Positions 46,701-58,700 of a stretch of DNA of 64,000 bases are shown here, piece by piece. Below the pieces are notes generated by a model. The model saw only the letters and a program-made list of their open reading frames with translations, made no database searches and was not told the origin of the DNA. The first letter of the stretch is position 1. The number at the start of each line of letters is the position of its first letter. Both the position numbers and the translations under genes were made by a program. The DNA is from Ischnura elegans (lineage: Eukaryota; Arthropoda; Insecta; Odonata; Coenagrionidae): positions 7,440,001-7,504,000 of the forward strand of contig NC_060254.1 in the NCBI RefSeq assembly GCF_921293095.1, written 5' to 3'.

Positions 46701-49700
46701 TGAGGGTGAGATATATTAAAACACATTAAAAATGTTTAATTTACTACATTTTTTGGCAAATAACATTAAATGCTTAATGTTCTGTGATATACCAATATAT
46801 GCATGTCATTTGCATTCTTTTTGTTCTGGCATTTTGCAATACCACCCAATATGTAATTGAATACGACAAGGTTTAAATTTAGAAACAATTACTTTCATAT
46901 TTAAATTAAATTATACACACTTTATAAATATTTCATCTCTTCTTGCTTTAACTTTAAATTCCCACGTAAACAACATCACAGGCCCTATATTTACATTGGT
47001 TACTACCAAAGCACCCAAAATCTGGCAAAAACTCAAATCAGGCATCACCCGAGTGTGAATCCTCAACTGTACATTTACCTTAGGAAACCATTCTCACATT
47101 AAAAATAACTTGTACATACTGAAGGCCATATTCGAATTCACTAGTTAACTGATGAATACGCTTCAGATGACCAACTTCATTTTTAAATGCGTTAATAAAT
47201 TTCAAAATATTCACAAACGAAATAGGGTGCCACAAATTCTTCAAAATAATTTAATCCTACTTGATTAAAAACTAACAAATCCATCAAAAGTTCCTGAATT
47301 ACTATCAAATTACATATTATAATAATTATTGAACCATGGGTCAGGTAAATTTCCTTATGTTAAGCGAAATATCTGCTGCTTTCATCAGATGATGAATCGC
47401 ATAAACCTCAGTGCACCCTATCAATATCACTTTTTATGATAAATTAAGACCATTGAATATGCATTGATGGGTTACTATGAAATTTTTTTGTGATTTTTAT
47501 CCAAATGTTAAATTTGTACTCACTTGTTTCAAAAATAAGTTAACGGTGCACTTTCATGCAAAGAAACTTCCAGGATATCCCCAGAGTACCCACAAAAATT
47601 ACCAAATTACAAGTTAGAAAACCTAATAAATGAACAATGAAAGTCAAAAATTTACATAGCGAAGTAGTAATAAAATATCATAATCCAAATCAGTGAAAAA
47701 TTACAAGTAATTCAACAAGCTATACAGAACTGATGTTGCATCTCAAGTAATAGTCCAAAATAAGATGTCAAACCTCAGAATACTAGATACTTAAAAACAA
47801 CAATGCAAAATATTACCATATCATATTATCTAATAACTTCATGTGAGTTTAAAGGTGACAACTAACAAACCACAACCTCACTGTGATAGCGTTAACTTAT
47901 ATCAAATGGCAAAACTGCTAATTTCATACGATGAAATTAATCCATAGAAAAACTACAATACTTGCATATCATACATTATCTATATTTAGTACAATACTTC
48001 TGATTGATTATATCCTAATTTTGTTAAAAAAAAAGGCAGACTCGCATTCAATAAGTTTTCCAAATTTAGATTTTCTGCCAAAATCAAATTGTAAAACAGT
48101 TTAATTCATAAAAATATGGCATTGATAAAATTCTAGGTCACAAAAATAACTACCAAGGCATTTAATGCATTTTATCGTCAAAAAATTCTGCACAATAATA
48201 CAGAATTATTTCAACAACAAAGTGCTACTTTACAAAAGTACATATACTGTGGCACAGGGTAAATATTTCAAATTTAATTGTTTATTATAAAATTCATGAA
48301 ACTACCGATATAATGATAGGTTTTCTATGAGATTACCATAAGGATTTTATGTAAAATCAAACATATTTGCCTCTACTCTTAGAGAGACAAAGTCGTGTGA
48401 AATAAAAGAAAAGAATGACAAGTACTCACGCTGGCTTCAGGACCCATAAAGAGGAACGTCTGGCTCATTATTTGGGCTTGGAATTTTGTGTGCGCCTTCC
48501 AAATGACATCAAAGTCTTTAGATCGCTTCACAGTCGCCTGAAGATCAGCATACTGACTTTCCAAAACATCCACTTGTAAGTAATACTGCAAGTTATTTAT
48601 GATGAACATCAAGCAATTTCTCAATTGCCACACCACTGGATTACTGCGGCAAATGCTGAAAAATACCCAACCCCAATTAGATCGTAGAGTCGTAGGCAAA
48701 AGCATCATGTAGAGCAACATGAATGAGTTTACTCAATTAGAATACCAATGGAGGGTCATGGAATGCGTTCTAAGGTAAGCCACCACCTGCACAAAACAAG
48801 CATGTATGCACTTGTTAACATTTCCTTCCTAAAGTTCTTTTAGCTTTCCGGCCAGGTGAAAGATTTAACTGCAGTTTTCAAAAAACTACATATGTACCAC
48901 TGTGGCTAAGCCTATCCACTCGTCCAACCGCACCTTGAATATGCAGTTAGCGTATGGGATTGGGTGCAGAAAGACTTAATCCGCAAACTGAACAAAATAC
49001 AAAGGAAGGCTGTGCAGTTCGTCAAAACCCTCTATGGGCGTACAGACAGCGTTACTCAGATGTTAAGCTAATTAGGCTGAGAGCCGCCTGAGACTTGGAG
49101 GCTACGCGCTAGGCTTAGATTGCTTGAACAATTGAGAATGGCTATCTTTAAGAGCGACACAGAGAACATAATATTAGAGCCCCACTATATTTCCAGGTCC
49201 GACAGAGAGATAATTTAAGATGTTTTGCTGAACGGATAGATATGGGAATTCGTTTTTTCCCCGAACCATAAAGGACTTTAATAAACGCTAGTCCCAACTT
49301 TGTTAGAGCACTTCATTTTTTATGTGTAAAACGGCTGGTATCCTAACACCCCCTGCCACAAGCCTTTTAGGCGTAGATTAGATGTAGATGTGAGAGCTTA
49401 TTCATCATATGTGAGCAATAGACAGAGCCGTGTGGAGCAATCCTTGGACGTTTCTCATGGTGGGAACCATTAGAGTTGGCTAAGGCCAAGCCAGAGCATC
49501 AAGTTTCCTCCATTCTCTCCACTATGTAAGTCTCGGATGTGAACCCTTCGAAGCTCGGAGCAGAATAGACAAGACAATCAATACTCTCTGCTGCGGTTCT
49601 ACTTCCTGCTTATTGCATCAATATTAAAGGAAAAATAACCTGTAAATGCAAAATACTGTGAGTTTTTCTCAATAATTCATTCTTGAGGGGCACTTTCTCT

Positions 49701-52700
49701 GTTTTTGGCCCAAGTGCAGACTTCATTGTAAAGAGTTTACATCATTGGAGAGGTTCGTTGCAGGATTTTTTGTGTGCATTGTCCATTGAACGGGTCTAGG
49801 GCCAGGCATATGACTTCCTAATAGGCAAGATTTCATAAACTTTCTCAGCATGGGGGTTCGTTGTATTGAGTATTTATTGTCCAATAAGAGCAATTTCAAT
49901 AAGAGCAATTGGGAACATCGAAGGGCTACTAAAAAGAAATAGCACCAACTCTCAGCCATATCTGAGCATGCTTGGAGTAAACCTGGACACAACATACTCT
50001 TTGAAGACGCCAAAATAATAGCAAAATAAAATAAATACTTCCCTCGCCTTATCAGAGAAGCTATTGAGATAACAAAAATGCTGGCGAATCTCAACAGGGA
50101 TCAAGGCTACCGCCTGCATATCGCATGGAAAAGGATTCTCCGACCACTAACCTATGGGAGACCAACAATGAGAGATGGACAACCACCGACCAATGAGAGA
50201 GCAGCAGCGGGATGAAGAGGCCTATATATGGCGGAAATTTTCCGAGTTACCTCACCTTCGACCGGAAGACGCTGACTGCAATGTCAGCGAAACTGTTGTC
50301 GCCAAAACCCAACGGACGCGGTGAAAACCCGAAGAGAATGCAGAGATCATAATAGTAGGATAAAACAAGAAGTGCTTATGATAAAATATTCCTTACAGAG
50401 ACACAGCTGAATCAACAATCTAGTTGGAGGATCCTATGTTAGCTCTGTTGATATCGGCAGATAAGAGGAACTGCAATTGCTTTTCAGTTTCAATCGTGAG
50501 ATAGGGTAAGGTATAATTCGCGCACAATTGTAGTTACGTCTATCATATGCTGAGTTACTAGGATTTTCACTGCTTAACAGATATCATGCTAAAGAAAACT
50601 CTAAAATCGCCATCTCATTTTAACAGGACCATACTATTTAGTCCATCTGAGATGCGGATGTGGATACTGACACTTTTCACCTGCATGACATCAACCCAAG
50701 GGTCAACAAAAATCCTGAAAGTTACACCACATAGTCTTAGCGCACCCGTTTGGAGTACAAGTAAACTGATGAGCTGTGGAAAAAGTCTTCTTTTCAAGTC
50801 TGACTTCCTTCATACCTTCCTCCCCTGCCTCTGTCCCTGTAAGCCTTGCAGAGCCAATGCCGTTCTATGGCTTGCCGCAAGGTGTCGCATTGCCACTCAG
50901 TGGCACAGAGGCCATCTCATAGGGCCCCTCTTGCTAATTCGCCATTTTATTCAGCACAAGCCATTGCGCATTTTATCACCAATGATGCTCTAACATTATA
51001 ACAACCGGCATAAACAACCTAAATACAAAATAAATCCACAGCGGAAGTGCTCAGAGGGACGCACAAAAAGAAGTCCAGCTGAATCCCAGCTAAAACTGTC
51101 AAGCGTCTGTGTGGCCAGGCTTTGCTTCCCTATCCTAACCAGGGCAGACCAAGAAAAGCCGAATGAGGAGGAACTCGCTGCAATCAGCCATGACCAGCAT
51201 ACCAAGAAGCCACTCACCTTCAGTGGAGTGAATTGGCAAGGTATGTACGGGGAGCAGAATTGCTGCCAACATAGATTCTCCATGAGGAGAAAACCTGTGG
51301 CTTGTTTTCAATCATTTTACCTCATTTCTTTGGCAACAAACTGCCATCACACTTCTAATAGTATTCTGACCTTTTCCTAAAGTCTTCTTAATACGTTTCA
51401 TTTCAGTCAATTGCAAATTGAGATATGACTGGATGCTTCACCAATATTTGTCTGTAGTTGTTTGTTTTGCCTTTGTTTAAAATAGGATTTTTTAAATACT
51501 AAAAGTATTTGCTGTTTACTCCAAACCATTTCATCACGATGATAAAATGTTGAGTTTTGGTTAATGCATCATTTTTTTATCTCAAGCCAAAATTTCCAAA
51601 AATTTTATGTTCGTCATCACAACAGTAACTAAATGGATGTAAGAATGTGAAGTTGTTTGCTTTTAAATAGTAGAATTGATTCACTAGCCAAACCTGAATA
51701 GTTACTCATTCAAAAAATATTAAATTAGCAGAAGTGATTAAAACTACGGTTATTTCTTGAAATAACAGAGCATTTATAGTAAAACTTTCTAAAATCATCA
51801 TGTACTTCAAAGGATTTGAAATTAATTGCAAAAAATTAAAAGAATACGCAAGTTGTAATAAAACACTTGACTTACCCCCGTGTCTTTAGAGTCATATGAT
51901 CTCTCCACACACTGTTCAAGTCCATTTGAATTTTCTTGATGCGAAGCAGGAAGCAAAACAGAGAATTATAATTATGAAGCACAGCCGGAGTAAACAGAAT
52001 TGCTATTGGCCAGCTTGGATGGTAGGTCAAGGAGAGACGACTCCAACCGTTATCTAGATAGATTCAAAAAATATCAGAGATTAAATTCAGTTCATCCAAG
52101 TTTTGACATTAATAGAAAAAAATTAATTTCAAATAAAATACATCAAAAAAACATACCCTTCTTTAGCAGTAGACGCTAGATAAAAAGTGATAAATTCTGT
52201 ATGGGAAATATTTGACTGTATGCATATTTAAAGAGAACCCAGCAATTTTAGCAGGCACCTGGCCCTGTTCAAAACAACTTCTGTAAGCCGATTGCACTCC
52301 AAGAGGCAACATATGTCAAGCACCTCCCTCGCACTGACGGATTTGCTTTCACAATGGTTATCATCTTCTTTGCAAACTTTCAGAAACTACTGCATCATTA
52401 AATTTGACACACAGCCTTTTTCCTGCATTGCATTGGGCAATATCAGAATAAGTTTCTCCTGTGATGCTGTAGCACCAAAATTAATGACCCAACAGAATCT
52501 ATAAGCCATCAAAGAAGGACAGTATTTGTGCTTACGTTTTCAGCAGCTGGTGGGTTAGTGACTGATGAAGTAAAGACCACTTACCAGGAGCCGTCTTGCC
52601 CTCCTGAATGCAATCACTACTTTTAGAAAAGGTAAACTGAAACTTCTCAATGGAAGGATCGTCCTCCATCAAGATTTTTGAAGCTGCCACTGCAAAGCAA

Positions 52701-55700
52701 GTGTTGATCTCTGAAAGGGAAAATAAAATTTCACATTTCACAATAATCTAGGGATGAATCGATTCCAAATATCGATTCTCGATTCCACCGATTCTCGGGC
52801 AGGGAATCGGAATCGAGAATCGATCGCCTATAGTCGATTCCGATTCCAGGAAGATAAATGTTTTGAGCATAGACTATAAGCTTGGGGAATAAAGGCCGCC
52901 ACGCACCTGTTTTGGAAGCGGCCGCGGTGTCAGCCTTGCCCGCGCGGAGGATACGCATGGCACGCTGGTGCTACGACGAACATACCTAAGCAGCCTCAGA
53001 AACATGAAAATGTCGGCAAGAGCGACAAACCGACAAACCCTGAAATGGCACGTGTTCATGAGCAACTCTCAGAGAAAAAAATTGGGAACCACGGGATCGG
53101 GAAGCAATGCATGCATTTTAGTTCTTTTATTAACCGCTGGTCAGGGCAAACCAAATCATTGCGATTATGAATCACCAACGGAGAATTCATCTGGACCACC
53201 AATTTTACCGTATAAAAGATCGAAATATATATTTTTTATTTTCGAATGATATTTGAAGTCTGATGATAATAAAAACGTGCAGAGAGCGAGTTTTCCTGTG
53301 AAAAAAAAGTTTCTCATAAATATGTGCAGAAAGTGGGTTTTTTTTATAAAACTTTTTTCAAAGACTAACACGCATCTGCATCAATAATAAAAATTTAGAC
53401 ACATCCGCATTTGTATAGCCCAATTTCCTATATGCAACCCTTGAGAAAGTTGATACTTGCTTGGCATAAGCGCGCCGCGGCCTGCGGGCGGACGCGACAG
53501 GTTGCGTTCGGCCACCACCGCGCACCTACCAGGCTGCTCTGGTATGTATGGACGCAATGAATGCTACATTATTGTTTAGCCACCACAGCCAAATGACAAT
53601 GTAGCCACAGCGGCTATTGTTATTTTATTCCATTCAATACTTAAAATTTAATGACAGCAATGCTACAGATAAATCAATATCCCACCTGTTAGAAGGAATA
53701 AGAATCGATGGAATCGGAATCGAGAATTGGGAATCGATTTGAAGGAATCCAAATTGGAATCGGAATAAAAAAAAAGTGGAATCGACTCATCCCCACAGTA
53801 AACATTTATGTATGTATTACAGAAAAAATTATTTTTCTTTATAGTGAAGCATAAAAAAGTTTAAATCCTTCCTATAAAGGCTTTAGCTTTCTTACATGGT
53901 CCATCCCAGCTCTAAAAAACCTTCCTTCCCTCAACAGCATCACCTCAACAGCTTCTTAGCCAAAACCTGTTTGACACAGCTCCCTGGTGCCACGACTCAA
54001 ATACTGATTTCATCCCATCCTCTTTATCTATTCCACACTTCAGTCATCAAAGAAGAAAGGTCTTCTCTGACGTCTTTAAATTTGACGATGTCACAGTCTC
54101 CAAATTTATTTACAGCTCACTGAACACTCTCATGAACTACTCTAAAATGCTTTCCCTAATCAATTTTGCGCAGTAAGTAATTATCTAAGATGTACATTCT
54201 GTCTAAATTCCTTCCTCCGAATCCCATTGATTATCCCTTCAAGCACTTCCTTGACTGCAGCACAACTTCCCCACTTAACTTTTTGCCTGACAATATTGTT
54301 CCCTTTCTTCTCTCCTCAGACTCTATCATCAAACTCGCAAAGTCTCAATGCCCAGAGAACCACTGAACATCTACTCAACATCTTTTATTTCATTTGAGTT
54401 TTCTCTCCGCACTCCCATCTACTTATACACATATTTCTTAGCTGTTGTGATGTGGTTACTGTGTCTTCTTGTTCTGTTTCTGTTTTCATTCTTTATTGAT
54501 CGATTTTTTTACTGTCTGACATAAAAATGGTGGTATTCCAGCACACAAACCAACAAATAAAGAAAAAGATTTAAAAAATCAATCTTCGTTAAATATCAAG
54601 GTCCATGCCTGCATATTCATGGAGTGCTTCAGATAAATGGAGCAGCCACTTGATTGAGACAAAGTACATCCATACTGATGTGTATCAATTAAACGGAATG
54701 TATTGTATTTCCATTTTGATGAGTGACTCTGCCAACCATTATTTAACACATTGAACAATGTATGTACTAATTTTTAAATAACCTAATTGGCGAATGAAAA
54801 ATTAAATAGAATTATATCAAGTCTTTTCTGGAGTCTTGGTTACAAAATAATTTTAAATTCAGAATAATGCCAGATTTCAATGCTCTGCATCATCACTTTG
54901 TTCATTTCAAAAGATATTTAGTAGGGCCAAAGTATTTCATGACTTAGTCATAAAAAGCTTGGAGTAGGCTAACATTGGCATTATTCTGAATAAAAAAATA
55001 TTTCCTACCAAGACTTTAAGAAAATAAAAACAGCATTGTAACAAAAAGAATAGTTGATGAGTATACTATAAATATTACACAAAAAATTAAATTATTTTTG
55101 AAAGATACACATACTACCTGATGTCAGCCATCAATGACAGCAGTTGCCAAATGCAACATATGATGCATGAATTCTCATCATACCTAAACGCACACGTTAA
55201 GTTCTTACTCCGGTAATGGAGTCTCAAGATTAGACAACCTTGAATAATTCAAAAGATGCACTCATAAACTCACCTCTACTCATTGATGAGCTCACTGGCT
55301 TAGAGAGTATGAACTCGGACTGATGAATAAACTCATTGAAAAGCTCACCACGTCCCAACAGGAAGTAGTCCTTCATGAGGCGAAACTGCACATTAAGTTG
55401 ACCCTCTTTCATTGCCAAGCTCCATAAATGCTGCAACAGTAAATAATTCGTAAAAATTTATCCAATATCACTTCAAGATGCCTACTTCATTATTCCATTT
55501 TGGACTCATGAAAAAAAATAATCTGCCTCATAACGAGGTATGAAATTTTCAATTTCATAACATAAAGCAGATGAAAAATCTTTCATCAGGCTCACAAATA
55601 ATGCTCTACATATTACATATTTGCATGTATACTCCTCTAATCTCCCTTTCCATACTTCCCTATTCTCCCTCAGTAACCCTTACCATTCCCCCTTCCTTCT

Positions 55701-58700
55701 AATACATCAGCCCTATCTCTATACTTCTGAAAATCTTCTAAAAACCATAAGCAGAAAACTTAGTCGGCCACATTATTAGACATGATGGCAAGAGCATTCC
55801 CAGGACCAAATCTAGAGGGGGCCAAGCTGTGGTCATTCAAGCTGTAACACAGAAAATGTTAGGGAAACCAAAAGACATATAAAAGTAGTTTGTTTTTTAA
55901 ATTATTTGCTCGAAAAAATATTTTTATTACGTAGTTTATATGTGCTAATATCACTTTTCCTAGGTATTAAAAAAATACTTTCATTTTAAACTAAATTTAC
56001 TTTTGCTTGTAGGGGGGAGGGGCAGCTGCCCCTCACTGGGTATGCCCATGCGTGATGGCCTGATGAAAACAATTGTGGAAGGACAGATGGAAGGGAAGAA
56101 GGGCAAGGGACCCAAAAGAGTAACTGGCAGGTTATTAAGGATGTAAAAGAGAAGAAATACGTCGCTGTGAAAAGGCTAGTGGACGAGAGAGAGGAATGGA
56201 GAGCTGCGTCAAACCAATCTCAGGATTGCTGACTCATGACGATCATGAAGTATCTCCACCATCAAATATCAAATAATTTTTTAACTATATGAAACCATTC
56301 GAAAACGTTATAGTAATTGGCAATCCTTGGAATTTTTTCAGGCCTGTATGTCCAACCTGTGCCACTTTCATCATTAGTGTAGATGGTGAAAGTTTTTGAC
56401 GATGCAATGGTCAGCCAATCAATACAGTTAAGCAAAAATAACTAGTATCTCATTGGAGTAGCCACTAAAGATGTCGGGAAATTATAAAAACAAGGACAAA
56501 GTCACAGTGGAAAATGATTATGAATGGAATGTTCTTCAAAGATACTTCTAGGCATCATTGAGTGGAACATTGGTACTAGTATATGTACTGCATAAGTTCA
56601 ATGATTCTGATATATAGCAGGAAGTAAGTTATAAATACAGTAGAAATTCAAAGGTAGATTTAAAATGTCAAATGTATTGATCATGTATCAATTTATTATC
56701 AACTTTAAACTGACTAAATTATCTTCAAAGGCAGCCATTATTTAAAAGTTTGCTTTGAATAGATTTGGAAATTGGCACACAGCATGTAACAAGACCACTG
56801 AAAAACTATTAATCCAAACACTTGAGAATAGAGCAAAGATTGTTGACAAAAAATAATGCAAAATATTAACACAATATCACTAACATCAACAACAATGTAT
56901 GCACCTATTAGATTAGAGAAAATATCTAAAACAAAAGCAACTTCATCCACAATAAGAACAATACATAGATAATAATTTTAATACAAAATTTCACCATCTC
57001 ACAAAAATCTACTTGGGAAAGGCTGAAAAGGCTGTAAAAACAAGGCTGGACACTCAGCACATATAGCAAAAGGCACAAGTTTTTCCACATTTCATGAATA
57101 TTTACAAAGCATTTAAATAAGTAAGTTATGGTCCAAAGTTTTATCTTTAAGTCTACTCACCTCTGTAACACAGGATTTAATTTCATCCACAACACCATCC
57201 AATACTAGAACACTGAATGTCTCCATTTCTTTCAGCTTACAAATTTTCTTCAAAAAGTATATCTCTTTATCTCCACATATCGAGGTTTCATTCCTGTGCA
57301 ATGGTATCTGAACTCCTGTGAAAAAGGCACTTTTCTTGAAGATTAATGTAACTAGGATGAACATAACCTTGTAGAAAATTAAGTCGACGGATAATTACCA
57401 GAATTTTCTTTTGGATCATTGCCACACATCACAATGGTGTTTCCAACGTATAATATTTTTCCAACCAAAGATAAAGGTATATATGAAGGTAGCATTTCCT
57501 GGCGAATAGTGAAGTCAAAATGTGAAAGTTGATCTCCTTTACTCTGCTGAAATAAAATCACAAATAGATTAACCAGAGAAGCATAGATATAATTTGATCT
57601 AATGTGCGGATATAAAACAGGTATCAAACAGTCCATACAAACTGTTTATCGTCCCCTGCATTTCCTGGGCTTGCATCACTGTCTGGAGTTGAAGATGACA
57701 TTGAGGAATCAAGATCATTTTTGTTCTGCACAATGAACTCATTGTAAAAATCAATCAACTGCCCATACAAAAGCCAACTGGAGAGTTGTTGATAGAAAAC
57801 AGCGTGGCAGGTCTTCATAATACTGAAATATGGAGGAAGTCAGTCACATAAACGAAGAATGACTTAGCATGCACCAAAAAATTGCAAACCTGCTTAAGCT
57901 GATACTACAAATATCATAAGAACTCAAACAAAGAAGGATTTTAATAAAAGATATACAGTTGGAACTCAAAAGTAATATCACTTCTATGGGCACCTATGTT
58001 TTCGAAGCCGCACTATATTTCCAGGTGCGACAGAAGCAATAAATTAAGAGAGATGTTTTGCCGAACGGATAGATATGGGAATTCGTTTTTCCCCTGCATT
58101 ATAAAGGACTTCAATAAATGCTAGTCCTAATTTCCTTAGAGTACTTCCTTTATATGTTAGAATGGCTGGTGTCCCTCTGTCACACTCCTTTTAGGCGGCT
58201 TGTAATATGTAGATGTCTCACAAACACCACTTTACATTCCCTAAAGGCAAGTTCATATATTCCACTTTTTTTCTATAAATCCTCCATCAGTTTACCCCCA
58301 CCACCTACTGTTGACCAGTTTATACATAGTTGCTAAGCTGTATCTGATGATGATTCTCAGGAGTCAAAACCAGAGTCATGACAGATACTTTTTGCGTGGT
58401 TTGCTTAAGTTTCTTTGGTGAATAATATTATGTGGGGAGGGGCTACTAATCAATTGGAAGGGGTCGGATATCCCTGAGTCAATGAAAGGATGGGAGATAT
58501 CAAGGCCAGGGAGGACATGTTGAGGTGTGACAGGGATAACTATATGAGACTGAACATAAACAATGTTCTTTAATAGGTAGCTCTCTCTAATTTTTTCTCA
58601 TTGAGATGTCATCGACAATATGATAGCTACAATTGACAATAATAAATACAAATAAGAACGATTTTCTCTATCAAAAAAATTGCTAAAAGCGGGACTCTAT

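Noticed and set aside
50586..50993. 135-codon plus-strand frame in TUBGCP4 intron 10
   Set aside because: No recognisable motifs, overlaps an opposite frame, and lies in an intron full of repeat remnants.
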